In this document: piece after piece, positions 45,020 through 57,975 of the stretch
Numbering within the stretch: the first letter of the stretch is position 1
How the letters are laid out: the number at the start of each line of letters is the position of its first letter
Source of the DNA: Diogma glabrata
Lineage: Eukaryota > Arthropoda > Insecta > Diptera > Cylindrotomidae
DNA: 64,000 nucleotides
Reading direction: 5' to 3'
Assembly: GCA_963693315.1 (NCBI GenBank)
Contig: OY856187.1
Location: 385,935,461 to 385,999,460, forward strand
Notes under the pieces: model-generated
Told to the model about the DNA's origin: nothing
Database searches by the model: none
What the model saw: only the letters and a program-made list of their open reading frames with translations
Made by a program: the position numbers and the translations under genes

Positions 45020-45830
45020 TAAGGGGGTGGATATGAAAAGGGGTAAAAACACTATTTAACATGTGGTCAAATGGGGTGTCATTTGATCGAACACCCAATT
45101 TAGAAAACATAGAAATTTTGTTTAGAATTTTGCAGTGCCCAGTTTTTGAGTTATTGCCAAAAAAGTGTAAAATTACCCCTCCCCCATTCGTTTCGACACC
45201 CTTTGACAGAAAAAATTGTAAAAATTCAGAGTTAGGAAATTTGTTAAATTTTGTATGAAAACTATAGCGAAGTCTCAAATAATTATCGGTAGAGAGGGTA
45301 AAAAAAAACTTTTTTGACCAAAGCGAGTGGAATGTCATTTGAAAGAACACCTAATTTAGAATTCTAATAAATTGTTTTAGAATTTTGCGGTGAACAATTT
45401 TTGAGTTATTGTCAAAAAAGTGCGACTTTCAGTCCGTTCCCCCCCCCCCCCAACATACATTTCGACACTGATGAACAGAAAAATTTGTAAAAAAATTCAC
45501 AGAGTTAGGAAATTTGGTTAATTTTGTAAGAAAATTGTATCAAAATCTCAAATAATTACATTTCTATGTGTTAAGGGGGCGGGGGTATAGAGGGTTAAAA
45601 AATCCTTTTTTGACCCAAGCGAGTGGGGGTGTCATTTGAAGGAGCACCTAATTTAGAATTCGTTGCATTTTTATTAGAATTTTGCGGAGCACAGTTTTTG
45701 TGTTATTGAAAAAAAAACATGTTTTTAGTGTGTAGCCTCTCCACCCCAATAAATTTCAACACTTGGTTGACCAAAAAAATAATCAAATTTAAACCATTTA
45801 CAGGATAGTGTAATTGAATCTTTCTTGAGT
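45020..45830. repeat. About 285-bp tandem repeat, three units
   Basis: Each unit contains GTCATTTGA with AACACCTAATTTAGAA, TAGAATTTTGCGG, TTTTTGAGTTATTG, a C-run, and TTTCGACAC, then AGAGTTAGGAAATTTG. Unit starts are near 45020, 45300 and 45590. A C-run of about 13 lies near 45437. Frames at 44973-45350 are read through it. The region 44540-44900 just upstream may belong to the same repeat family. Confidence 0.75.
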
Positions 45831-46459
45831 TGCCATAAACTTCTATGGATGAGATTTAACCTAAAGTAACATTTTTTGAGTCATTTTTGATCAATGTAGA
45901 TTTGATTGTAATTTTCTATTGACATATACGATTTAACATTTATTTTGTTATGCGTCATGGTCTGGAAATATAAAGACATTACAACACAACTTTTTGTCAA
46001 TAATTTTTGATATTGTGTTCTTTTACATTCATGGAACCCTTGGCGAGCGAATTTTATTCGCACTTGTCTGACTTTTTTTATAATACAATTTGTTTGGTTT
46101 TAGGAATTTAACGGTTTATATAGATAATTATAATTAATCAACACGTGTATTTGAGAACCATAAAAAAGCAACCATAACAGTTAAGCAACCACAACAAAAA
46201 TAGAAAACACAAGCAAAATAAAAGAGGTGCGGTAAGGACGCTTAAAAAAATACAATTTTTTGACAAATATACACGAGAGAAAAATATTTTACTACCTCAA
46301 TACATTTGACGGAACTGATGGAAATGGTCTACACAACATATGTTTCCGGAAAAACAGAAATAGGAAAACGAAACTATATCATCGCAGTCTGCAGAAACAA
46401 GATTTGAAGAGTACGTTATTTTTTGGATAAGTTGCTTCATAAAAATAACGGACTGCAAT

Positions 46460-48701
46460 ATATCCTACGGTGGTCGACGACGCAGTTGGATGCTTCCCTG
46501 ATTTATAAATTCACTATTTTCCCATATACATCAAATTTGCATTGGCTGAGACTTCCATAATGTTTTTTTTGTACTCAGTCCGTGGTCGTCATTAACTATG
46601 GTTTCCGCCACAAAAATCTATTTATCATCAAGTAGTTGTGTAATATCTTCCAATGTGAATTCCTATATTTGGTTTGGATTCGTCAATCGCTATAGAAATG
46701 AACATGAAACGGTTGGGTAGTACTGGTCAATTGTAGTTTTTTTAAATTGTATTCCTAGTTCCGCTTACCAATATAGATTTCCTACCGTCAACTATTAACT
46801 AACAATATTTCCCTACGTAGTTTCCTATGTGTGATTTACAATCATTAATCGCTGTAATGTTGATAGAAAAACGGTTGCATATTATTATTAATCCATAATC
46901 ACATTATAATTCGGTCGATTGTTTTGTAAACAATGTTTTCCTTTAAAATTTTTTTAAATTTCTATTAGAAATTAGCAGTTTTATTCCTTAATGGGTGTAA
47001 TAACTAACGATGTAACGAAAATCAAATTCCTAAAGAAACTACCTTATCGATTGTTATTACTTGTATATAAATAGTAGTTGACAGGCGGCCTCGTTCTCTT
47101 ATTTTTATTATTCTATTGTGACTCTCAGTCGACGATTTCTTATTCGATTTTTATATCAAGCAGTTGATTCTTGTTTTTGCCTACTGTCAGTTGGTGAAAT
47201 TAAACTAAAAATGGAAGGCTGCAAATTAATGCACCAGAAACCAAAATTTTAACAAAATTAACCAGAATTTTGAGTGTTAGATTTAATAAATTAGTATATT
47301 GCATCCACAAGCATGAAACAAAACCAATAATTAACAGCAGGTTATTGCCATAACCAATTTATTATCATTGCCACACCACGTTCAACTATAATTAACAATA
47401 ATATCCAATTTTAATCAACAACCACTGTTTGTTCGGGCACTTATACAGGCTACAATAAGCGTGCTATTATCAGGGTCGCTCAACGCTCATCTATAGCTAT
47501 CACTAATAACTCATTTCGATTTGCAACCGATATATATTAATTCACCAGCGTTTGCTACCAAAAGCTTTATATTGCCATCACCGTTCATCGTTTGGCTATA
47601 GTGAAAACAACCAACAACAATAACTATTTTCACCATTAGCTGATATATACTCCTACCTTATTATCTGAACCTCATCATATCTGGACACGGAGAGTAAGAT
47701 GGTTGGCTAATTCAACTTAAGAGGAGCTGGACTGGACTAACTATGCGGTGAGTCACATTACAATCTATCCTATTGTTGTGTATTAACTATCACGGTTATG
47801 CATGTAGGTGTATGAGTGTGTGATTCTGGATTTGTGGATACGAATGCTTCTGAGCGAATAAGGTGGGTGAATGTCTGTCTGCCTGTCAGACTCTAACTTG
47901 AAATATATAACCAAAAAAAAAAAAACAATTTACCTACATACTGTAAAACAAAAATATATTGATAAATCAAAAAAAATTAAAATCTAAAATGGAGGGCGAT
48001 ATGATTTGTTAAGATTAAAAGTCGACAGTGAATAAGTTATTGTATTGGTTTTTGCATTTCATTTTGTATTTTTCTTTCTAAATAGAACCAGAATTAACCT
48101 TACTTCTTTTGATAATTGATCAATGAATTAAAAAAAAAAGGGGGTTCCACTGATTCTGATGGCGTATGGACCATTTGCACTAAATTTAATATTGATGTTT
48201 AGTTTGGTGTAGCATAGCAACATGTACATGATAATAATTGTAACAATTGAAAGAAAAACTTATATGGAAATTTGTTAAAAGCGTTATTGATAACTTATCT
48301 GATAACGTCCTTGTTAATTGTTGGTGTCCTCAAATGATATGCTAGCACGTCCAATCATAAATTGTTTATATCGCCTGGTAGATTGTCAAGTTTGACAGAA
48401 ACCATGTGTCACGCTAAACCAACTATCGGTGTTCTTTCTTTTGGTGATCACAAATTAAAGGTGACAGTTTGACTGTACCGTGTAGAGTGAATGCGCGAAA
48501 GGGCATGGATGTGTACATGTGTGTGAGACTGTGTATGAGGGTGTGAGTGAGTGGATGGAGTGCGAGAGCTACCTGAAGTAGCAGGAACTCTTACTCGTTC
48601 CCCCATTGATTGATGCTAGCTTGGGGATATATAAACCTCGCTAGGTACGCGACCTGCTATGCCGCTTCATTGTTTCGCCAATAAGTCAGCGCTTCATTAC
48701 A
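46460..48701 (+). mobile_element. Family H element, copy 4
   Basis: The left part aligns by eye with copy 3 (GACGACGCAGTTGGATG; CACTATTTTCCCATA). TATAAATA is at 47066-47073 and ATGCG/GTGAGT at 47743-47753. GT-rich tracts are at 47800-47880 and 48475-48560. The 3' end has CTCGCTAGGTACGCGACC and the tail GCGCTTCATTACA ending at 48701. The terminal stem (about 48664-48685) is weaker, with one bulge. The left border and target duplication are not resolved. No gene is seen inside. Confidence 0.6.
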
Positions 48702-50680
48702 ATTTCTAAATCCAGATACCTATTTATTCGAAAAAAAAAGAGAAATGTTCTATCAGCCAAAAAACCTGCCAAACATGCTTTCATTGTCATAAAAACTCAT
48801 CCTTTTAGCTCATTTTTCTATATTTCCAGGACTGTTACAATTAGGCGTTTGTCAAATCACGAACAACAAAATCTCAAAAATAAAGTTCCATTTTACTTTT
48901 TCAAAGAACCAAACCCTAATTAACCGAAGGATTTATAATGAAATAAAAAATTTTTAGTTTTTAATCTAAATAATTCCCAGGACGAAAATTTGAAGAAAAT
49001 TAATTGTCCAGATCTTTCCAGATTAAAATGTTATTTAGTTAATAACAAATTGTATCAGCCCATAGCCAAACTCCTATAATTAAAATAATTAATTGTTGAT
49101 AAATTTCTTAACACAAAATCTCTTGATTCGAGTATCTTAAAAATTTGATCTTTCTGACCCAAAACATATAGATATTTATACAAACCGTTTTCTGTTTGCT
49201 ATTTTATACGATTATGTTTTCAAATTTAAAAATAATATTATAAGAACACAAACCAATGACAACAACATACTCCTGAATATGTACATACCTGTAATTTAAA
49301 AGATCTTAATACATAAGACAAGGGACTAATGGTTTTTACGTTAACACATTTATTATGTGAACCCTTTTTTCTCAACAATCTTAATGTAAGATGAAATCCA
49401 ATTTCTATATAAAAACACAACCAATTGTTTTTTTCTTACTTTTATACTAGCTTTTCTTACGCATGTATAATGATGAAGGAAAAATTATGCTCAATATTTT
49501 CATTCGTCTCAAAAAGCTTACCTGAAAATATAAGAAAAGAAAAAAGATAAATGTAAGATTACAGAGAAAATTGATTTTTTATTAGATGGACTTCGGATTA
49601 GGTTGGTTGAGATGAAGTGTCGTAGGATTCTGTTCTTTGTGATGAACCGAATTATAAATAAATGATTTCTTTTTATTGTCTCCACGTGATTATGAACTTT
49701 GTGGTTTTGATGTGACAGCGTATGCAAGAAATTAGTTGTAGTGTTAAAAATATTAAATCAAAAACAACAGCTAAAGTATGCCAGAATGTGTTGGGCGGCA
49801 CAGTTAAACTGTAAATCTAATTCTGAAGCTAATCAATGCTTACATATATTGAGATTTTGATTCCAAAACTTATTTCTAGGGTTTGCAAATTTACCGACAT
49901 TTTTATTTACCGTCAATATAATATTTTACGCTTTACTTTTTTACTAAAAGACGCGCAATCAAATCGATTGTAAGTTCATTTAATGTGTATCCATGTTTTG
50001 TTTTAGGTAGATTTCATAGAAGAGTCTACCTATTTTAAGTTTAATTTTTAATGTGTCAAAAAACCATATGCTAAATTAAAAAAAAATAGTGATACAATAA
50101 TTTGGAAAAAATAACAAATATTATGTCAAAGGTAGCTTGTTTCACATATTTTTATTTCAAAATGTATGCAAATATATAAGACTCGGCTAGCGCCTCGATC
50201 TGCAAACTCCACATACGTCCAAAATCTTTAGCTTTACGTCCTAGCATCATATTCTACTATTCTGGCGTCTTTTATTTATCCACTGGTCTACTATTTTGTC
50301 TCCTTTTCTTTCTTTATGAGTACATCTGTAGTCCTATTTCTGTACATCCTGAAATATGAATTGAAAAATAAATTACAGCAATCTTTTCATAACTAGTATT
50401 CCGTGCCGCGGGAAATAACAATTTCCTAGATCGGACAATAGATAGGATCGGATAAAACAAAGTGTCCTGGAAGTTGTTCTAAATACAAAACACAATCAAT
50501 TGTGTTAGAATAGTTAAAATGATATCTAACGCCTTGATATTTGAAGGAATTTGATTAAGCAGGAAAACCCTTTTTCATCCCTTCCTAGACACAGGTTTGA
50601 GGCGAATCTATAATTCAGTTTCAAATAAGTTTAAATTTCAAAATCACTAGCACAAAAATTTCTATTTAAAAATAACCAAA
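48702..50680. other. AT-rich gene-free stretch
   Basis: No supportable gene. Frames at 49238-49420 and 49518-49727 lack motifs. Confidence 0.45.
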
Positions 50681-50684
50681 ATTA

Positions 50685-50880
50685 TTATTTTTTAAAGTTA
50701 ATAAAAAATTATTCGAAATTTGCTTTTTTAAAGTTAATTAAAAATTAATCGAAATTTGTTTTATGAAAGTTAATGAAAATTATTCGATGTTTTTGTTTTA
50801 TATTGTAAAAATATTTTTTTTTTAAATAAAATTTATTCCATATATGTTTTATTAAAGTTCATTAAAAATAATTTAAGATA
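50685..50880. repeat. About 48-bp tandem repeat, four diverged units
   Basis: Units share AAAGTTAAT(A/T)AAAAAT, TATTCGAAATTTG and a T-run. Confidence 0.6.
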
Positions 50881-50962
50881 GTTAAAAAAAATCATTAATC
50901 TATTTTTTAAAAAATCGTTAATTAAAAAAATTAAAATTAAGGAAATATTAAAATGAAGTATA

Positions 50963-51806
50963 TGAGCAATTTCACGAGGATTCAACAACGTTTTGACTTG
51001 ACCCCTTTTAATTTTGATTATTTTTTGTTTATAGATAGCCTTTCATAAATAAAAAATACTAGTTCTCTTAGAATTTTTTTTTTCGATCAGGGTTCTTCAC
51101 TGGGTGTCCCTCAATTTTTTGTTATTTTGTGATGTTAGTGTATTATGACGAGCGATTGTAGAAAAACTACTCAATCGATTTTCATAAATGATATGTCGTT
51201 GAATAGGTATTAGAACAAAGTTTTTATAAATGTACACTGTAAATTTTTTGAAATAATTTTTAACGGTGTTTAAATCTCTTAGTTTATAACGCAATTTTTA
51301 TAATTTTCCTTCAGAACAAAAAAAACTGATTCCCGACAGTCATATGCCCAACGAATTTTATCTTTAAAACAAAAAACAATGCATCTCCTAAACTTTCACA
51401 AGTAGTTAGATCTAAAATAAGCTTCAATTTAATTTTAAAAAAAAAGGTGTAGCGCCATCTTTTGTACAATTACAAAGATTTTTTCTTATGTTACACCGTT
51501 ACAAATTATTTCGAAAAATTAACAGTGTACATTTTTAAAAACTTTGTTCTAATACCTATTCAACGACCTGTCACTCATGAAAATCAATTGAGTAGTTTTT
51601 CTACAATCGCTCGTCAAAATGCACTCACATCACAAAATAACAAAAAATTGAGGGGCACCCTGTGAAGACCCCTGGTCGAAAAAAAATTCTAAGAAAACAT
51701 GTAGTTTTTATTTATGAAAGACTATCTATAAACAAAAAATAATCAAAATTAAAAGGGGTCAAGTCAAAATTTCCCGAAGATTTGCTGAACTTGCGTGAAA
51801 TTGCTC
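50963..51806. mobile_element. Miniature foldback derivative of the long-TIR transposon
   Basis: It starts TGAGCAATTTCACG and ends CGTGAAATTGCTCA. The left arm (to about 51267) and right arm (51268-51806) match the arms at 31692 and 38586. All coding sequence is gone, leaving two arms back to back with the left one shortened by about 235 bp. TATA on both sides is a possible 4-bp duplication. Confidence 0.8.
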
Positions 51807-51889
51807 ATATATTATAGTAGTGAATTATTAATAAAACTAATTAATTGGTTTATTGGGTTAAACTATTAAGTCTTATAAAATAATCCTTA

Positions 51890-51990
51890 CACCCCCCCCC
51901 CCACCATTGGAAAATTCTGGCTACGCCACTGCGTTGGACTCATACTCGAAGGATCCGGGTTCAACTCCCATCTTGCTCAACGTATTTTTA
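51890..51990 (+). other. C-run, transposon-end-like sequence and tRNA-like B box
   Basis: A C-run is followed by TCTGGCTACGCCACTG, a string often seen at ends of insect DNA elements. Next comes TTGGACTCATACTCGAAGG with GATCCGGGTTCAACTCCC, which resembles the 3' half of a tRNA including the GGTTCAA B box. No A box or acceptor stem is seen, so it is at best a SINE fragment. Confidence 0.35.
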
Positions 51991-52244
51991 AACGAAACAT
52001 TAACAACCATCAACACACCAGTTTTTCAATTAACCGATAGTTAACTAATTATGCGCACAAATTGGATGCGCTGATAAGTGATCGCCCATATAAAACAAAT
52101 CGATTAAATTAAATTGTGAGAATTCAGATTAAAGGAAGATTCAGATTAAAGAATTCAGATTATCCCTCACCGAGTGAGGGACTCTTTTTGACAGTCTACG
52201 TTCCTCTATGGAGCACATACGGTATAAAATTACAAAAATGATTA

Positions 52245-52529
52245 CCTAAGATAAGATAAGATAAGAAAAGATAAGAAAACATAAGAAAAGATAAGAAAAG
52301 ATAAGAAAAGAGAACAAAAGATAAGAAAAGATAAGAAAAGATACGATAAGATAAGAAAAGATAATAAAAGATAAGAAAAGATAAGATAGGATAAGATAAG
52401 ATAAGATAAGATAAGATAAGATAAGATAAGATAAGATAAGATAAGATAAGATAAGATAAGATAAGATAAGATAAGATAAGAAAAGAAAAGATAAGATAAG
52501 ATAAGATAAGATAAGATAAGATAAGATAA
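52245..52529. repeat. (AGATA)n satellite, left part, with AGAAA variants
   Basis: ATAAG/AAAAG pentamers run without a gap to the transposon at 52530. The long SYLIL-type frames on the minus strand are by-products of the repeat. Confidence 0.95.
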
Positions 52530-52544
52530 CCCGACAAACAATTT

Positions 52545-53170
52545 TAAATTTGTTACCAAAAAAAAACCAACCTGTTACCGGGGACCACGTCGGTAACGAA
52601 CCTGATCGGTTACCAATAAATTACAGCATTTTGGCACACAATGGGTTGGAACTGTTACCGATTTGTTACCGTCGGTATAAAACTTGGTTTTTGTTACCAC
52701 AAGATTACCAAACATTTATACCGTAAATTTCCCGATAACATCAATTTTGAAACCGACCAAAAACCAACCTTTCTCCCGTAACACAGACGGTAAAAAACCT
52801 GATCGGTGACCAAAAAATTAACCATCGGTGTAAAACATGGTATTTGTTCACGTAAGATTACCAATAATTTACACTGCAAATTTCCCGATAACATCAATTT
52901 TGAAACCGAACAAAACCAATCTGTCACTGGGAAAATATTCGGTAACAAACCTGATCGGTGACCAAAAAGTTACTGAATTTAAGCACACTATGAATAGGAA
53001 CTGTTTCCTGTTTTTTGCCTTTGGTTGAAAACCCAGAAATTGTTACCTTTCGATTATCAATAATTTAAAATGTATATTGACCAACAATTTCCTGAACAAA
53101 CAATATCAGTTTTAAAACCGAAAAAATCAACTTGTTACCTATCGGGACCAAAATAATACCGAATAAAGGT
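52545..53170. repeat. Subterminal repeats of the CACTA-like element
   Basis: Imperfect units of roughly 150-190 bp contain AACCTGATCGGTNACC, ATTTCCCGATAACATCAATT and repeated GTTACC. In CACTA elements such repeats are bound by an element-encoded protein; that role is inferred here. Confidence 0.7.
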
Positions 53171-53500
53171 CATTGTATTGCATTTGTACCCTATTTTCAT
53201 CATCGTTAAAAATACAATATATATCTCCTTAAAGATAACCAATGTTGGTTGTAAGGTATTTTTCCAATAAAATAGCTTCAGCAACCTAATTTTAACGGGA
53301 ATTCAACTCGAGAAACTCAATGAGAGTTATATCATTATAATAATTTATTTTGAACACGAAAAGTTATATCAGTTATATCATTAGTAAAATAAAAATACAC
53401 AACAGGCGTTAATTTTAATTCATTTTATTTTGTTCAATAAAACTTAAATTAAATTAAATAAGATATAAAGTTTAATGATATAATTTTTAATTAAAAGTGC

Positions 53501-54823
53501 TTAATTTGTTTGGTTTTTTTTTCTAGCCATAACAATAGTGGATCGTTTTAAAAATTGTTGTACACTTTTTCTTGTTTCATCTATTGTTATGGGCACATCC
53601 ATATTCAAATAGTTGAGGGTATTCTCGGCCAACTGAACTATGTTTACTAAATCCATAAAAATGAGTATATTGATACCTATAAATAAGAAATAAAATGTAT
53701 GTGTAAGTAATTACTTTTAAAAATTTTAATTAATGTAATAGCCTTACCTTTGGCGATTCCCGACTGCCCAGTCCATGAATACAATTTGATTACTTTATAA
53801 TCAATCAAGTGTCCTAACTTTTGTTTGATGGATTTGTTTATATTGGGTCCCTTATATTTATAAAGCCAAATAATCTGTGAAATATACAAAGTTTTTAAGC
53901 AATACAAATATATTATACTAATATACTAATAATATAAAAATTAATTACCATTTGTTCCATAGAAAATTTTTCAAATAATTTGGCATTAAACAAATTAAGT
54001 TCTTCTACCGTTTTAATTGGTACTACTGGGTATACGAAATCATTTGATTTTGCAATTCTTTTGGTGATTTGACTTCGTTCTATCGTTGATGCTACAAAGG
54101 TTTCAATCGTCTGGTTTGTTTTTTGTAAATCGTGTTGAAGTAACTCGATTTTTGTTGACTGCTGATTCAAAAGTTCGGTTTGATGCCTTGCAATTTTTTT
54201 TAAATTTTTTTAATTCGGCGCAAATTACATTTAATTTGTCAAATAATCCTTCTTGATTTATGGAATCAGCCTGGGAATTATTCGAGTTTAGATTTGATGC
54301 TACCTCGATAGATGTATGCGCTGAAGCTGTTGAAACTGAATCGTTTCCTATGTACTCAGACGTTGATGGTTTCAGAAATTCGATTCTCTTATTTTGTGAT
54401 GATAACTCGGTACAAGGATCAGTAGGATTGTTATTTGCCATAAATTCGTTGTTGAAATTGTTTTTTCCTGATTTTTGATTTTGTATAGCGAGGTGGTAAT
54501 TATTTGTACCATCACCCACTTCCGAGCAAGAATTATCTGCCAAAAATTTCTCCTTTTCCTTTGCTTCCGAGTATGTTGCTAGAAAAAAAATTTACTATTA
54601 TAAATAAATGTTTAAATGTATTTAATAAAGTAATACATACCCAAATTTCTTTTCAAAATAACGCAGGCATGTTGTGACCATGTAGATTCGGGAGATCTCA
54701 TTTTTTTAGAGCCTTGTAATAATTGGGTGGCCAAAAAACCCAATTATTATTAATCCATGAAGATAATACCACGCAAACCTCCTTATGACCCATGTCATTA
54801 ATTGTTTCTACAACGGAATACAT
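53501..54823 (-). pseudogene. DUF4806-containing companion gene, four exons
   Basis: Exons on the minus strand are 54823-54641, 54578-53949, 53874-53748 and 53676-53501. All three introns (62, 74 and 71 nt) have GT...AG ends (donors GTATGT, GTAATT, GTAAGG; acceptors TTCTAG, TTCACAG, TTATAG). The first exon has SSWINNNWVFWPPNYYKALK and PESTWSQHACVI, the usual N-terminal pattern. The DUF4806-like C-terminal half has PIKTVEELNLFNAKLFEKF, then WLYKYKGPN and VQQFLKRSTIVMARKK. Two single-base losses in A-runs (near 54705 and 54205) shift the frame. DUF4806 function is unknown. Position inside the CACTA-like element suggests an accessory transposition protein. Confidence 0.65.
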
Positions 54824-55371
54824 ACTTTTAGGAAGTAAGTATTAAAAATAATTTTCGTAATCACCAAAAAGCTACTATACTCAACGATTGTTTCGTATGA
54901 CGGATCAAAACTTACTAAATAATGAATTGGTTGATGTTATATTGATGGACGATTTTTATTTTTGACAAGTCCTTATATATTTTTGACAATTCAACTCACT
55001 AAATAAAGTTTCAATAAGGTCCAATAAAAACGCTTCATTTACTATTTTTTAGCAAATCAAAACGATTTGTTTCGATTATTTTTTTCTGGTAGGAAGGAAC
55101 AGCGAATATTTTCGAATATTTTCCGCCTACTTAAAATATTAATTTAAAACAAAAATTCACATACAAAATTATGTGAAAATGCAATTTGCAAATAGTAAAA
55201 ATGTCCGTTTTCATTCATAAATGATTGCATGTTTATGTTTATTTGTTAAAAATAAATTACAAATTTATAACATTTATGCGCCTACTAAGATGAAATAATA
55301 TTTTACTATGTATGAGTATGTTGTATGAAATAATGTTACTATTTCTGTTCGTTAAATTGTCTGCTAAATAC

Positions 55372-55530
55372 AACTCGTCACCAAATTATTAGTCGATAAT
55401 TTTTCAACATTATCACTCATGCCATTTGAGGTTAAAAATTTCCCTCGTGCGCTACGCTCACTCAGGACCTCAAATGACATTCGTAATAATGATTATGAAA
55501 AATAATCGACTATTATTTGACGACTCGTGG
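55372..55530. mobile_element. MITE with about 60-bp inverted repeats
   Basis: ACTCGTCACCAAATTATTAG at the left pairs with the inverted copy ending ATTATTTGACGACTCGT at the right. The centre is CGTGCGCTACGCTCACTCAGG. It is nested within the CACTA-like element between its two genes. Confidence 0.75.
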
Positions 55531-56006
55531 TATTATGTATGATAATTTTATTGCTTTAAAACAAAGCATTAGTTGATAATTGTTAATTTGACCTTGATCA
55601 ACAATTGTAGAAAAGGAAATGGAAGCCGAGATGGTTTTATGGGATTTCCGAAAAAGTAATGAATGTTTTAAAATCGGTTAGCAAAAGGGAATAAATATAT
55701 TTTTTTATTAATAAAACTAGGTAAAATATTTTACTTGTTGGATTTTATTGACGACTTATTTTAAAATTTGAGAATGAAAAGAAAAATACAATAGAATATT
55801 TTTTAAGGGTATGCTTTGTGTTCATAGATTTTATGGTTTTACTTTCATACAACTTTTTATGTCCGGCGACACCAATTAAATATCATGATTATTGATATAA
55901 GGACGAAAAGCTTTTGTAACAAAAATTTTTAATTGAAAGATTATTTTCATAAATATTATAATTATTTAAATATATAAATTTGTGGTTTTGCTTAGTTCTA
56001 CAAAAG

Positions 56007-57975
56007 CTAAAGATCATTTGAATGTATAATGGGGAAGAAAACGAAGGTTGCGCCGTCCCCACTGGTCTCAGTTTTCATGCCAAATAATTTGCATTTAATT
56101 TCCTTAATACTCCAAAAATGCACTACGTCTTCATAAAAATCTGTTTCGTAAATGTCAAATCTACTGGATTCGATCGGAAGCTCATAAAAATTATGTGTAT
56201 TTTTAAATTTGTTTCCAAATATGGAAATATTATTATTAATTATTGCTGCATGATCAAATTTTATAATATCATTTGATTTTAATAACACGTAACAATTCTT
56301 ACTGCCGCTATCAAATGCAAATTCTTCAAAAATAATTTTCCTGTAAATTTTGTTTCCTACACAAGTCAATTCTTCTTTTTTTAACATTGGGTTCTTACTC
56401 TTAGCATCAGATTTATTATAAGATATGTTGTTTATTTCAAATATTCGATTGCATATTTGTGATAGAGGTTGATTCGGTTTTCGAAGCATGCGTTTAATAT
56501 TATACATATAACTTTCAAATGCAAAAGCAGACCAATCATCTAGTTTTCCATGGTTTTTAACATCTTCAGATAAATAAGTAATGCAATGCATATTGTATGT
56601 TAAATTATAGCTACCATATAACTCAGTAACACCCTTTACAAATTGTTTCAAAATTGATTCTGTTGTGTTAATTTGTGTTCTGGAGTAAATTGGATGACAT
56701 AGAATTAATATGCCAACATGAAGCAATAGAAAATTATTGTACTTAGGAAGTGATAATATATTTTTTAAAACAAATGGTCCGGAATAAAGTAAAAATACGC
56801 GAAACTCTGAACCTTTAAAAAACGACAATTCTGAAAGTGGTCTAATCCTTCTCTGGAAATTTGTAGGTTGTGTAAGTGATATAGATATCAATCTTTTAGA
56901 AATTGCAATCTGATCCTGACTAGGAATTAACGCTGCTGTTTTACCATGAGTCCACATCTTTAAAAGTTTCTTTACAATTCCCAAACACACTAAGTGTAGA
57001 TAATCTAAAGGAAAGTCATTAACCATATCAATATTTAATTCTTCTAAGACTGATGTTTCTTTGTGGTGGTGCTTATTATCCTTACATCGAAATGATTTAT
57101 CAGTTCGCAATCTGGAACTATTTATTGGATAAGTCATACGATTTTTAATGTATTCTCCTTCCTCGCAACATTTTGGGCATCCAAAGTATCCATTGTGGGA
57201 TTTTATTTGTAATATAGCTGATCGCGCAGGTGCGTCACAAACTAATGCACGAATTTTTATCATAAATTTTATATTACCATAAGTAAATCCTGTTGCTGTT
57301 AAAATATTAAGTTCGTCAATCAATGATCGCAAAAAATTGTTGAAGTTATTTGGTTTGCTATAGCCATGATAAACTCCAACAGTAAAAATTTGTACTGGGT
57401 TAACATTACATATACGTGCTAAAATCAACCAGAAACAACTCTAATTACTTCTTGAAATTGGAACACCATCAACGTTGAAATCAAAAACTATTTCTTCTGG
57501 TAAACTGTTTAAACATGACAAAATATTTTCTAAGCCACTTGCAAAACCAATGTGTACAAATTTTCCAGGACTGCACTCCAAGACATTTCTGGTTATTGGT
57601 GTTTTAAGTAGTGTTCGACTATCTTTCGGTAAACAACTAAATCCATTTTTATTTAAAAACTTTAATAATTCTGTTAAAGCATTTGAGTTTTGACTTTATG
57701 TTATGTTTAATGCTCAAATTACTTAAAAAAGTGTTTGCATTGTTCGCTTTTTCTTCGCAAATTTCATTATCATCGGGATCCACATCACTCAAATAAATGT
57801 CGGAGTATTGATCATCAATTTCAATAGAAGCGTGTTCTATATTTTGTTGTGGTAACTCACTTGATTGATTGTCAGTTATGGCTTTATTTTCAGTTGAAGT
57901 TTGTTTAGTGGTTCTTTTAAGACGTCGACAAATTGATTGTTTTGACAGTTTATGTAAAGGTTTATACTTTGGCAT
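56007..57975 (-). pseudogene. CACTA/EnSpm-like transposase
   Basis: The start at 57975 gives MPKYKPLHKLSKQSICRRLK. A frameshift near 57690 moves the reading to LPKDSRTLLKTPITRNVL and SLPEEIVFDFNVDGVPIS. One in-frame TAG follows near 57440, and then the frame is open for 473 codons. Family blocks are KIRALVCDAPARSAILQIK with GYFGCPKCCEEGEY near 57260-57150, MVNDFPLDYLHLVCLGIVKK near 57025-56965, and DVKNHGKLDDWSAFAFESYM near 56565-56510. The cysteine pair and the DxPAR and HxLxLG-type motifs match EnSpm-like transposases of insects and cnidarians. The protein would cut the CCCGAC ends. Only one stop and one shift separate it from a full-length frame. Confidence 0.75.

Noticed and set aside
44973..45350. 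125-codon minus-strand frame
   Set aside because: It is read across the 285-bp tandem repeat and shows no protein family marks.
51925..51985. A tRNA gene
   Set aside because: Only a B-box-like half is present; no A box, acceptor stem or full cloverleaf.
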